A stretch of DNA of 64,000 nt from Paraburkholderia eburnea (GTDB taxonomy: Bacteria; Pseudomonadota; Gammaproteobacteria; Burkholderiales; Burkholderiaceae), in NCBI RefSeq assembly GCF_002917095.1, contig NZ_PQGA01000002.1, positions 62,001 through 126,000 on the forward strand, read 5' to 3'. Under the pieces are notes generated by a model, which was given only the letters and a program-made list of their open reading frames with translations, was not told where the DNA came from and did not search any database. The position numbers and the translations under genes are program-made. Positions within the stretch are counted from its first letter, which is position 1; every line of letters starts with the position of its first letter. This document shows positions 1-8,523 of the stretch, piece by piece.

Positions 1-40
1 GCGCGGCGGACTTTCCGCCAAGGCGTACAGCGTTGCCAGC

Positions 41-66
41 GGGAGACCTTCGGGTCTCCCGTTTTC
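41..66 (+). terminator. Rho-independent terminator of an upstream gene
   Basis: A perfect 8-bp stem (GGGAGACC / GGTCTCCC) closed by a TTCG tetraloop is followed by GTTTTCG. The T tract is on the plus strand, so it should end a transcript entering from the left edge. The gene it serves is outside the window. Confidence 0.8.
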
Positions 67-311
67 GTTGAGGCGCCGTCTGTGTACAGGCGGCTCCGAC
101 GCGATTCCATCAAAACTTTATGCGCATCAAGGCTCGGCCACAGTCCTTGCATCCCGCGCACCGAATCTGAAATATCTGCACGACAAGGCGTCGGGGTTTT
201 CCCGTTCATGCGCCGCAGCAATTCCTCTATTTTCGCGACAAAGCCATACCGGAGAAGGCAGACAGCCGGATCGACGCGTTGTTCCGGCGGATAAACCCGC
301 TCTTGCTTCGT

Positions 312-325
312 TGTGATATATCACA
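312..325. promoter_or_regulatory. 14-bp palindrome upstream of frc
   Basis: TGTGATATATCACA is a perfect 14-bp palindrome about 85 bp upstream of the frc start, in the otherwise gene-free leader 67-409. It resembles a CRP/FNR-class or GntR-class operator but has a 4-bp rather than 6-bp centre, so the binding protein is unknown. ATACCGTAT, a second short imperfect palindrome, follows directly. No other gene was seen in 1-409. Confidence 0.45.
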
Positions 326-409
326 TACCGTATTGAAAACGGACACCCCGAAGGCTTCTCACCGATTTCGTTTCTCTCGCCCGGCCACGACTAATCAAGG
401 AGACATGAC

Positions 410-1657
410 ATGGGCAAGGCACTGGATGGCGTGCGCATTCTCGACTTCACTCACGTGCAGTCAGGCCCGACCTGCACACAGCTGCTCGCATGGTTCGGCG
501 CCGATGTCATCAAGGTGGAGCGCGCGGGCGCGGGCGATATCACGCGCGAGCAACTGCGCGATCTCCCGGACGCGGACAGCCTCTACTTCACGATGCTCAA
601 CGGCAACAAGCGCTCGCTCACGCTGGACACGAAGAATCCGCAGGGCAAGCGCGTGCTGGAGCGCATGATTCGCGAATGCGACGTGCTGGTCGAGAATTTC
701 GCGCCTGGCGCGCTCGATCGCATGGGCTTTAGCTGGGAGCACATCCAGTCGCTCAATCCGCGCATGATCGTGGCCTCGGTGAAGGGCTTTGGTCCGGGGC
801 CGTACGAGGACTGCAAGGTCTATGAAAACGTTGCGCAGTGCGTGGGCGGCGCGGCCTCCACGACCGGTTTCGATGATGGTCCGCCCGTGGTGTCGGGCGC
901 GCAGATCGGCGATAGCGGCACGGGGTTGCACCTGGCGCTCGGCATCGTCACGGCGCTCTTTCAGCGCACGCATACGGGGCGCGGCCAGAAGGTGCTGGCG
1001 GCCATGCAGGACGGCGTGCTCAATCTCTGCCGCGTGAAGCTGCGAGACCAGCAGCGGCTGGAGCGTACCGGCGTCATGAAGGAGTACCCACAATTTCCCA
1101 ATGCGCTCTTCGGCGATGCCGTGCCGCGTGCGGGCAATGCGTCGGGCGGCGGCCAACCGGGCTGGATCCTCAAATGCAAAGGCTGGGAGACCGACCCGAA
1201 CGCGTACATCTATTTCATCGCCCAGGCGCCGGTCTGGGATCGCATCTGCAAGCTGATCGGCCGCGAGGAGTGGATCGATGATCCGCGCTACGCCACGCCG
1301 AGCGCGCGCCTGCCGCATCTGAAAGAGATCTTCGCGGAAATCGAGCACTGGACCATGCATCGCACCAAGTTCGAGGCGATGGCCGTGCTCAATCGCCACG
1401 ACATTCCCTGCGGCCCGATTCTCTCGATGAAGGAAATTGCCAACGATGCGTCGCTGCGCGCGAGCGGCACGATCGTCGAAGTCGAGCATCCGGTGCGCGG
1501 CAAGTACCTCACGGTCGGCAATCCGATCAAGCTTTCGGATAGTCCCACCGACGTCACGCGCTCGCCGATGCTGGGCGAACACACCGACGAAGTGCTCGCC
1601 GAATTCGGCTATAGCGAAACCGAGATCCGTTCGCTGCGGGCTTCCGGCGCGATCTAG
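410..1657 (+). CDS. frc: Formyl-CoA:oxalate CoA-transferase
   Basis: Class III CoA-transferase (CaiB/BaiF family) that moves CoA from formyl-CoA to oxalate, giving oxalyl-CoA and formate in the cytosol. The 415-residue protein follows the Oxalobacter formigenes Frc pattern through its length: [10 protein letters not shown] near the N-terminus, KVYENVAQC, a catalytic Asp at about residue 168 in [10 protein letters not shown], and the glycine-rich loop GGGQPG at 246-251 that closes over the active site. It is about 13 residues shorter than the Oxalobacter enzyme just before that loop. The start is set by AAGGAGA at 398-404. The stop is followed at once by the FAH-family gene. No oxalyl-CoA decarboxylase (oxc) is in the window, but an OxlT-like antiporter is 3 kb downstream. 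Confidence 0.88.
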   Translation: MGKALDGVRILDFTHVQSGPTCTQLLAWFGADVIKVERAGAGDITREQLRDLPDADSLYFTMLNGNKRSLTLDTKNPQGKRVLERMIRECDVLVENFAPGALDRMGFSWEHIQSLNPRMIVASVKGFGPGPYEDCKVYENVAQCVGGAASTTGFDDGPPVVSGAQIGDSGTGLHLALGIVTALFQRTHTGRGQKVLAAMQDGVLNLCRVKLRDQQRLERTGVMKEYPQFPNALFGDAVPRAGNASGGGQPGWILKCKGWETDPNAYIYFIAQAPVWDRICKLIGREEWIDDPRYATPSARLPHLKEIFAEIEHWTMHRTKFEAMAVLNRHDIPCGPILSMKEIANDASLRASGTIVEVEHPVRGKYLTVGNPIKLSDSPTDVTRSPMLGEHTDEVLAEFGYSETEIRSLRASGAI

Positions 1658-1696
1658 ATGCACGCACAACGAATACACGAACCGATGGAGCAGAGC

Positions 1697-2509
1697 ATGG
1701 ATACATGGATGCGCTTGATGGCGAACGACGGCAGCATCGTGTTCGGTCGCGTCGAAAACGGTTATCTGCACGAATACGAAGGGCTGGATCAGCCGGTGCC
1801 GACGGGGGCGGTGCTCTCGCTGCGCGCGCTGACGCCGCTCGCGCCTTGTGCGCCTGGCAAGGTCGTTGCGCTCTGGAACAACTTCCACGCGCTCGCCCGC
1901 AAGCTTGAGAAGCCGGTGCCGGATCATCCGCTCTTTCTGATCAAGCCTGCGGAATCGGTGATCGGCTCGGGTGAAACGATTCTGAGGCCGGCCCACTATG
2001 CGGGAAAAATCGTCTTCGAAGGCGAACTCGGCATCGTGATCGGCAAGCGCTGCCGCAATGCGAGCCTGGAAGAGGCGCAGGCTGCGATCTTCGGCTACAC
2101 CGTCGTCAACGATGTGACCGCTGCGGGACTGCTGGCCGAAAATCCGCACTTCCCGCAATGGTGCCGCGCAAAGGGATTCGATACGTTCTGCTGTCTGGGA
2201 CCGGCCATTGTTTCGGGCTTCGACTGGCGTGATGCGAGCGTCGTGACCTTGCTCGATGGTGTCGAGCGACAGAACTATCCGCTCGATGACATGGTATTCA
2301 CGCCCGCGCAGCAGGTCAGCCTGATTTCGCAGGATCTCACGCTGGAGGCGGGCGACGTGATCGCGTGCGGGACGTCGCTGGGCGTGGGCTCGATCGGCGA
2401 GGGCGCGACGGTGGAAGTCACGATCGAAGGCATCGGTACGCTTGCGAACACGCTGCACTCGCCCGTGGCCGCACGGCAGACGCAAAGCGAAGACGCGCGC
2501 GTGGTCTGA
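1697..2509 (+). CDS. Fumarylacetoacetate hydrolase (FAH) family protein
   Basis: FAH-fold metal-dependent C-C hydrolase or decarboxylase/isomerase; the substrate class is typically a 2-oxo or acylpyruvate acid. The Mg-binding signature is present: E108 and E110 in FEGELGIVIG and D139 in VVNDVTA, plus the conserved KP at 83-84. The start at 1697 is chosen because GGAG (1687-1690) lies 6 nt upstream; in-frame ATGs at 1658 and 1685 would add 13 or 4 residues. It sits just after frc on the same strand, probably co-transcribed, suggesting it acts on a related dicarboxylic acid. The exact substrate cannot be told from the sequence. Confidence 0.8.
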   Translation: MDTWMRLMANDGSIVFGRVENGYLHEYEGLDQPVPTGAVLSLRALTPLAPCAPGKVVALWNNFHALARKLEKPVPDHPLFLIKPAESVIGSGETILRPAHYAGKIVFEGELGIVIGKRCRNASLEEAQAAIFGYTVVNDVTAAGLLAENPHFPQWCRAKGFDTFCCLGPAIVSGFDWRDASVVTLLDGVERQNYPLDDMVFTPAQQVSLISQDLTLEAGDVIACGTSLGVGSIGEGATVEVTIEGIGTLANTLHSPVAARQTQSEDARVV

Positions 2510-2551
2510 GCGCGGCGGCAGCGCCCACGACGTGACACACGAGGAGACGAG

Positions 2552-3508
2552 ATGCCGGAGCACCTGGCCGACGCAGCGCTATCTCTGGGCGGTGCAATGC
2601 TGTTCGCCTGGTTTGCCTGTGCATTTGCACAATTGGCGGCGCTTGCGCCGGAATGGGCGCGACATGCACCGGTTCGTGTGAAGCCATGCTGCACACGCAA
2701 AGCCGAGCCGTCACGGCATGTATTGATCTCGATTTTATTCGGACTACTAGTGATTGTCGCGCCGGGCGTGCTGGCGGCGCTTTTTACCGGCAAAGCCGTT
2801 GCCGTAGCGGCGGCGGAATCGGGGGCGCTCGTTGGCCTCTGGCTGACTGCGCGCAGCGATCTGACGCGGCGATCACGTGCGATTCCTGCATTGGGTTGCG
2901 CGCTGGGCTTCGCGGCCACAAGCGCGAGCGTTACATGCAGGCTGCTGCCGCTACACGGCGATGGCACACGCATGGCGCTATATATGACCGCGATGCTGGG
3001 CGCGCTGGCGTTCGGCGCGGGCGTCACGGCTTTGCGCCAGGCGTGCAACACGCGAACGATTCCACGCAAGCGATTCCCGTTGAGTCGAGGCGAGCGCACA
3101 TTGCATTTCACGGCGCTCGCGTTGATCGTCGTGCTTGGCGTGGGCATCGCTTCAGAGCCGGTTTCTATGGAGTTCACTGTTTCCGCGCTGGGGGCGTCAT
3201 GCGTGCTAGCCGCAGCGCTGGGCGCGCGCGTGATGAACCGCGCGCGGCGCTATTCCAGCACACGCGTCGTACACGCCGCGCACGACGTATTGAAGCGATC
3301 CGCGCCAGAGCGCTTCGTCTGCGTGCCCGATGCGTGGCTGGTGGCCGCATCCGGCCCGGCCGCTTACGAACCGGCGGGCTTCGATGACTGGATTCCCATG
3401 TACGAGCCGCCCACGCAGACATTGCATAAAATCCACCACGCCTCGCGCGATTCTCCCCGCCGAAGGCGGCGATCACGCAGAATTGCGTCAATCATTAATC
3501 AAGCGTAA
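2552..3508 (+). CDS. Hypothetical multi-pass membrane protein
   Basis: 318-residue protein with several hydrophobic stretches (about residues 8-32, 57-80, 85-97, 112-130, 142-162, 187-203 and 212-228) and a polar, arginine-rich C-terminal tail (RRRRRSRR). A strong ribosome binding site (GAGGAGA, 2541-2547) precedes the ATG, which supports it as a real gene continuing the frc-FAH transcription unit 42 bp downstream. No family was recognised. Codon use is less G/C-biased than in its neighbours, which could mean a lineage-specific or acquired gene. Confidence 0.55.
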   Translation: MPEHLADAALSLGGAMLFAWFACAFAQLAALAPEWARHAPVRVKPCCTRKAEPSRHVLISILFGLLVIVAPGVLAALFTGKAVAVAAAESGALVGLWLTARSDLTRRSRAIPALGCALGFAATSASVTCRLLPLHGDGTRMALYMTAMLGALAFGAGVTALRQACNTRTIPRKRFPLSRGERTLHFTALALIVVLGVGIASEPVSMEFTVSALGASCVLAAALGARVMNRARRYSSTRVVHAAHDVLKRSAPERFVCVPDAWLVAASGPAAYEPAGFDDWIPMYEPPTQTLHKIHHASRDSPRRRRRSRRIASIINQA

Positions 3509-3533
3509 ACGTTACGCCCGTAACCATAGTGCC

Positions 3534-4472
3534 TTACTTATGAAGTGAGGCCTGTGAGACTTGTGTAATGTTTTCGATCAGTTGCGCGCCTTCCTCCGTG
3601 AGGAAGCGCTTGAACGCGAGCGCAACGGGCGGCAGACGCTTGTTTTTGCGGTGCACGACATACCAGTTGAGCATGACGGGAAAGCCCTCGACATCGAGCA
3701 CGGCGAGGTGGCCGACCTGCAGTTCCAGGCTGATCGTATGCGCCGATAGAAACGCGATGCCCATGCCTGCGATCACGGCCTGTTTGATCGTTTCCGTGCT
3801 GTGAATTTCCATCGCGATCTTCAGGTTCGTGAGCTTGCCCGCGAAACCTTCTTCCATCGAATTCCATGTATCCGAGCCGCGCTCGCGCACGATGAACGCC
3901 TCGTTGGCGAGCGTGCTGAGCTTGATGCCGCGTTTGTGCGCAAGCGGATGCGTAGGCGCGGCGACGATCACATAGGGATGAGGCGCAAACGTTTCGTTGA
4001 CCGCGTCCGTCGCGTGCGGAGGCCGCACCATGATCGCGAGATCGGTTTGATTGGTCGAAAGCTGATGCAGCAATTGCTCACGGTTGTGCACGGAGAGATT
4101 GAGTTCGACGCCCTTGTAACGCCGCGTGAATTCGGCGAGCAGGCGCGGAAAGAAGTAGTCGCCCGCGCTGATCACCGCCACATTGAGCTTGCCGCCGGAG
4201 ACGCCCTTTAGCTGACTCATGGCTTCGTCGACTTCATGGAACTGCTGCATGATCGCGCGGCTGTAATGAAGCATCTCCGTGCCAGCAGGCGTGAGGTAGA
4301 TCTTCTTGCCGAGTTGTTCGAAGAGCGGCAGTCCAGCGTGCTCCTCAAGCTGCTTGACCTGGGTGGAAACGGCTGGCTGAGTGAGGTGCAACTCTTCCGC
4401 GGCACGCGAAAAACTGAGGTGGCGCGCCACGGTCTCGAAGACCTTCAACTGGCGCAGCGTGGCGTTCCGCAT
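3534..4472 (-). CDS. LysR-family regulator, CbbR-like
   Basis: 312-residue LysR-type transcriptional regulator. The N-terminal winged helix-turn-helix (residues about 4-62) reads TLRQLKVFETVARHLSFSRA, then TQPAVSTQVKQLEE, the pattern of the CbbR branch. The remainder is the periplasmic-binding-protein-like effector domain. The frame stays open to a TTG at 4517, but the family start MRNATLRQLK is at 4472 (an ATG at 4478 is also possible). It is divergent from the OxlT-like gene, the classic LysR layout, and is the obvious candidate regulator of that gene and perhaps of frc. CbbR proteins usually control CO2 fixation, but no Calvin-cycle gene is here. Confidence 0.85.
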   Translation of the reverse strand: MRNATLRQLKVFETVARHLSFSRAAEELHLTQPAVSTQVKQLEEHAGLPLFEQLGKKIYLTPAGTEMLHYSRAIMQQFHEVDEAMSQLKGVSGGKLNVAVISAGDYFFPRLLAEFTRRYKGVELNLSVHNREQLLHQLSTNQTDLAIMVRPPHATDAVNETFAPHPYVIVAAPTHPLAHKRGIKLSTLANEAFIVRERGSDTWNSMEEGFAGKLTNLKIAMEIHSTETIKQAVIAGMGIAFLSAHTISLELQVGHLAVLDVEGFPVMLNWYVVHRKNKRLPPVALAFKRFLTEEGAQLIENITQVSQASLHK

Positions 4473-4839
4473 GGTCATGGCCGATCCATAAAGGATGGTG
4501 AATCCACATACTAACAAACTTTAATTGTGAGTAATTGAGCATTCACCCTAGCATGAGTTGAAAGGAGTCAGAATGCCTCGTGTATTGCTTGCGGGTTAAC
4601 GCGTAAATCGACATTAAACCCGTGTTTATAGCGGGAAAACCCGGATCAGGCGACTGCCTTTTAAGCCATTTCACGCTTCAGGTGATAGCAGCGAATCAAA
4701 GCGGCCACACGCGTTTCCATTTGAATTGTCGTGTGACGAATTGAATAAGACCAGGGATCAGATTCAGAACCATAAGCTGAAGACTATACAGGCCGGCAGA
4801 AGCACCGGCTCCCATGAATGGATAGCGGAGACAAGCGAG

Positions 4840-6183
4840 ATGAATGCAATCGGTCAGAGGAGCGAAGGCGGTCCGTTCTGGACGAACCGCTGGTGTCAAC
4901 TGGTAGTCGGCATGCTATGCATGGCGCTCGTCGCCAATCTGCAATACGCGTGGACGTTGTTCGTCGCGCCGATGAATGCGCGCCATCACTGGGGCGAAGC
5001 CTCGATTCAACTGGCGTTCTCGATCTTCATCCTCACCGAAACCTGGCTCGTGCCGGTCGAAGGCTGGTTGGTCGACAAGTTCGGCCCGCGCCCGGTCGTT
5101 GCGGTTGGCGCGATCTGCGCGGGCCTTGCCTGGGTGCTCAATTCATACGCGACCACTTTGCCGATGCTCTACGCGTCGTCGGTGATCGCGGGTATTGGCG
5201 CGGGCGGCGTGTATGGCACCTGCGTGGGCAACGCGCTCAAGCTGTTTCCGGATCGGCGCGGGCTGGCGGCGGGTCTCACGGCGGCGGGTTTTGGCGCGGG
5301 GGCGGCTGTCACCGTGATTCCGATTGCCAACATGATCACGCGCTCGGGCTACGAGCACACGTTTCTTTTCTTCGGCATCCTGCAAGGCGCGTCCATTCTC
5401 GTGCTGGCCTTCCTGCTCGTGAAGCCGGTGCCGCGTGCTGCCGGCGCTGCGCGGCGGCTCGTTTCGCGCGTCGACTACACGCCTGCGCAGATGGTGCGGC
5501 AGCCCGTATTCTGGATTATCTATGTGTCGTTCGTGGCGGTTGCGGCCGGCGGTTTGATGGCGACGGCGCAGATCGGGCCGATTGCGAAGGACTGGGGGCT
5601 CGCGCGCATTCCCATGACCGTGTTCGGCGCGACGCTGCCGCTGCTCACGCTCACGTTGTCGATCGACAATATCTGCAACGGCTTCACGCGTCCGCTGTGC
5701 GGCTTCATCTCCGACAAGATCGGCCGCGAAAACACCATGTTCATCATCTTCGTGGGCGAGGGCCTCGCGCTGCTCGGCATGATGCAGTACGGCACGAACC
5801 CCTATGCGTTCATGACTTTCGCCGCGCTGATCTTCCTGTTCTGGGGCGAGATCTTTTCGATTTTCCCGGCCATTTGCGCCGATACTTTCGGCAGCAAGTT
5901 CGCCGCGGCCAACGCGGGCACGCTCTATACGGCCAAGGGCACGGCAGCGCTGCTTGTGCCGGTGGCCTCCGTGCTCTCGGCTACGGGCGGCTGGAGCGCG
6001 GTGTTTATCGTCGCGGCGATTGTCACGATTGCCGCGGGCGTAAGCGCGAAATTCATTCTCGCCCCAATGCGCCAACGTCTGATCGAGCAGAACGGCGAAA
6101 AGCAGAGCGGCGAAACGCCATCGACCACGCTCGCGACGAACTCCGGCGCGCTCCAGCACTGGCCCAATCAGACCGGCGAATAA
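4840..6183 (+). CDS. Oxalate/formate antiporter-like MFS transporter
   Basis: 447-residue, 12-helix major facilitator of the OxlT family, predicted to exchange oxalate and formate (or another carboxylate) across the inner membrane. The two charged substrate-binding residues of OxlT (Arg272 and Lys355 in Oxalobacter) have counterparts at the expected spacing: R284 in NGFTRPLCG and K366 in LYTAKGTAA. Start: ATG 4840 has GGAG 8 nt upstream; the frame extends to a TTG at 4726, but that leader is polar and unlike the family. With frc upstream this supports an oxalate uptake/detoxification role. The LysR at 6210 follows 26 bp downstream. Confidence 0.83.
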   Translation: MNAIGQRSEGGPFWTNRWCQLVVGMLCMALVANLQYAWTLFVAPMNARHHWGEASIQLAFSIFILTETWLVPVEGWLVDKFGPRPVVAVGAICAGLAWVLNSYATTLPMLYASSVIAGIGAGGVYGTCVGNALKLFPDRRGLAAGLTAAGFGAGAAVTVIPIANMITRSGYEHTFLFFGILQGASILVLAFLLVKPVPRAAGAARRLVSRVDYTPAQMVRQPVFWIIYVSFVAVAAGGLMATAQIGPIAKDWGLARIPMTVFGATLPLLTLTLSIDNICNGFTRPLCGFISDKIGRENTMFIIFVGEGLALLGMMQYGTNPYAFMTFAALIFLFWGEIFSIFPAICADTFGSKFAAANAGTLYTAKGTAALLVPVASVLSATGGWSAVFIVAAIVTIAAGVSAKFILAPMRQRLIEQNGEKQSGETPSTTLATNSGALQHWPNQTGE

Positions 6184-6209
6184 AGCATTGAGAACGAACT
6201 GATCCGCCG

Positions 6210-7190
6210 ATGTCGATGAACGTTTCGCTCCAGCAGCTCAAGGTCTTCGTCGCGGTCGCGCGTTCGCGCAGCTTCACGCGCGCGGCGCGCGAGTTCGGTC
6301 TCACGCAATCGGCGGTGAGCCGCTGCGTGCGCGAACTCGAAGAGGCCGTCGATCTTAAGCTCTTCGATCGCACTACACGACAGGTCGAACTCACGCTGGC
6401 GGGCAGCGGCTTCGAGCGGCGCATCGCACACCTGCTCGACGAAATCGACATGGCCTTGAGCGAGGGCCGAGATGCCCATCAGGCGTATCGCGGCGTCGTG
6501 ACGGTGGCGAGCAATCCGGCCTTGTCGTCGGGCTGGGTGCCTGGCGCGATCGCACGTTGCACCGCGGCATTGCCGGCCGTCACGCTGCAGTTGCAGGACA
6601 TGCCGCAGGAAGCGGTCTTGCAGGCCGTCGAGCAGGGCGAAGTGGACTTTGGTGTCATCGCTGAGGTTGTGCCTGCCGCGCGGCTCGCAGGCGGCCAGTT
6701 CGATGTGCAAACGATAGCGGCGACGCCTTTGTGCGCATTGTTGCGCGCACAACATCATATTGCATTATGTGGCCCGCTGCATTGGAGCGCACTCGCCGAT
6801 GAAGCGCTCATCACGCTCAATCGCGACTCGGGTTATCGCAACGCGGTGATGCGTGTGCTCGATGAGGTGCGTGCGCCAGGGTATCGTGTGCAGGAACTCG
6901 CCCAAATAGCTGGGGTATCTCGCATGTCGGCGCTGGGAATGGGCGTCGGCATTCTGCCAGTGTGCAGCGATCCTGCCGATGATGAAGTCTGCCACTGGCC
7001 CGCGCCGGCGGGGTCGCTTGTCGTGCGTGTGCTGCATCCGGTCGTGCCGGTGAGCACGCTGATCGTGCGGCGGCGTCATCGCTCCTTGCGTCCGTGTGCC
7101 CAGGCCGCGTGGTCGGAGTTTATCGCCGCGAGGCGCGCCGATCATTCCGATACGCCAGAACGGCAACTCATCGATTCGATCGCGCAATGA
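6210..7190 (+). CDS. LysR-family transcriptional regulator
   Basis: 326-residue LysR regulator: helix-turn-helix at about residues 6-62 (LQQLKVFVAVARSRSFTRAA, then LTQSAVSRCVRELEE) and a substrate-binding effector domain after residue 90. It lies 26 bp behind the OxlT-like transporter and is probably co-transcribed with it. It is the second LysR flanking this transporter, so it may sense its substrate. It faces the convergent panE-like gene, with a shared terminator between them. Confidence 0.85.
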   Translation: MSMNVSLQQLKVFVAVARSRSFTRAAREFGLTQSAVSRCVRELEEAVDLKLFDRTTRQVELTLAGSGFERRIAHLLDEIDMALSEGRDAHQAYRGVVTVASNPALSSGWVPGAIARCTAALPAVTLQLQDMPQEAVLQAVEQGEVDFGVIAEVVPAARLAGGQFDVQTIAATPLCALLRAQHHIALCGPLHWSALADEALITLNRDSGYRNAVMRVLDEVRAPGYRVQELAQIAGVSRMSALGMGVGILPVCSDPADDEVCHWPAPAGSLVVRVLHPVVPVSTLIVRRRHRSLRPCAQAAWSEFIAARRADHSDTPERQLIDSIAQ

Positions 7191-7204
7191 ATGCAATGGG
7201 CACA

Positions 7205-7240
7205 ATAAAAAAGCCGCGCTTTCGCGCGGCCTTCTGATTT
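7205..7240. terminator. Bidirectional terminator between convergent genes
   Basis: GCCGCGC (7213-7219) pairs with GCGCGGC (7224-7230) around a TTTC loop. An A6 tract lies on the left and CTTCTGATTT on the right, so it can end both the LysR transcript (plus) and the panE-like transcript (minus). Confidence 0.75.
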
Positions 7241-7252
7241 CAGCGCTGCATT

Positions 7253-8230
7253 TCAAGCCGCAAGTTTCATCATCTGTTCGCGCTGCTTGACGAGTGCGAG
7301 CACCGTATCGATAGCGGGCGTCGCCTCGCCCACCAGCATTCCCATTTCCTGCACGACGGTCAGCAGCGGATCGATCTCCATCGGTCTGCGCTGCTCCAGA
7401 TCGACCAGCATCGACGTCTTATGCGCGCCCACCGCGCCGGCACCATCGATGCGCCGCTCGATATCCACACGAAAATGCACGCCGAAATGCTCGGCGATGC
7501 GCTGCGCCTCCAGCATCATCGTGCGCGCGACCGCACGCGTGGCCGGATCCTGCGTGATGACGTCGAGCGTCGCGTGCGTGAGCGCGCTGATCGGGTTGAA
7601 GCAGAGATTGCCCCACAGCTTGAGCCAGATTTCGTCGCGGATGTTGTCGCGGATCGGCGCGTCGAAGCCCGCCGCCGTCATGGCTTCCTGCAACTGCACG
7701 ACGCGCGACGTCCGCTCGCCCGACGGCTCGCCGATGGGAAACTTCTTGCCGTACACGTGACGGATCACGCCCGGCGCATCGATCTCGGCGGCGGGATAGA
7801 GCACGCAGCCAATCGCGCGCTCGGGGCCGAGGCGCGTCCACTGCGCGCCATCGGGATCGATGCTTTCGAGCCGCGTACCTTCGAACTTGCCGCCGTGCCG
7901 ATGGAAATACCAGTAGGGAATGCCGTTGGTGCCCGTGACGATGGCGGTATGTTTGCCGATCAGCGGCAGCATCGAGTCGATCACGCCCGCGACCGAATGC
8001 GCCTTGAGCGTGACGATCACGACATCCTGCACGCCCAGCTCACGCGGATCGTTCGTGCAACGAACCTTTGCGACGTATTCCTCGCCGTCCATCAAGAGGC
8101 GCGCGCCGTGTTCGCGCATGGCGGCCAGATGCGGACCGCGCGCGACGAAGCTCACGTCGGCGCCTGCGCGGGCAAGCTGCACGCCCATCATGCCGCCGAT
8201 CGCGCCCGCTCCGAAGATGCAGATTTTCAT
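7253..8230 (-). CDS. 2-dehydropantoate 2-reductase family protein
   Basis: 325-residue NAD(P)-dependent oxidoreductase of the ketopantoate reductase (PanE/ApbA) family. The Rossmann motif GAGAIGG starts at residue 7, and EIWLKLWGN near residue 205 carries the conserved Lys and Asn of the catalytic domain. PanE reduces 2-dehydropantoate to pantoate in pantothenate and CoA synthesis, but many paralogues act on other 2-oxo acids, and the location beside an oxalate module leaves the substrate open. Start: ATG 8230 with GGGGAA just upstream; the frame extends to a TTG at 8242. Confidence 0.82.
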   Translation of the reverse strand: MKICIFGAGAIGGMMGVQLARAGADVSFVARGPHLAAMREHGARLLMDGEEYVAKVRCTNDPRELGVQDVVIVTLKAHSVAGVIDSMLPLIGKHTAIVTGTNGIPYWYFHRHGGKFEGTRLESIDPDGAQWTRLGPERAIGCVLYPAAEIDAPGVIRHVYGKKFPIGEPSGERTSRVVQLQEAMTAAGFDAPIRDNIRDEIWLKLWGNLCFNPISALTHATLDVITQDPATRAVARTMMLEAQRIAEHFGVHFRVDIERRIDGAGAVGAHKTSMLVDLEQRRPMEIDPLLTVVQEMGMLVGEATPAIDTVLALVKQREQMMKLAA

Positions 8231-8523
8231 GTGATTCCCCAATGACGTTGAAAACCGCTTGTCCGTTTGTCCAGTGCGTCGCGCAGACGGACGATGGTTC
8301 GAGCATAGGGGCAGCCATCGATTAACGACAGTTAAAGTTTATCCGCCGAATCATCAGGAATGACTTATGGGATTCGCGGCGCTTACTGGCTGTGCGGCAC
8401 GCGCTTGCGTAAAAGAGGGCCACACGATTAAATACGGCAGGCGCGCACTTCTGTCAGACGAACGCGCGACGATGCGGAACGAATCACGGCATCCACGAAC
8501 ACCCTCAGAAACGGGAGCAGTTC

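Noticed and set aside
1653..1660. ATCTAGAT palindrome at the end of frc
   Set aside because: Arises from the stop codon and next ATG; lies within coding context and lacks the flanks of the phn motif.
461..2563. 700-codon minus-strand open frame antisense to frc and the FAH gene
   Set aside because: Long antisense frames are expected in GC-rich DNA with strong third-position bias; the translation is arginine/histidine-rich, has no family and no ribosome binding site.
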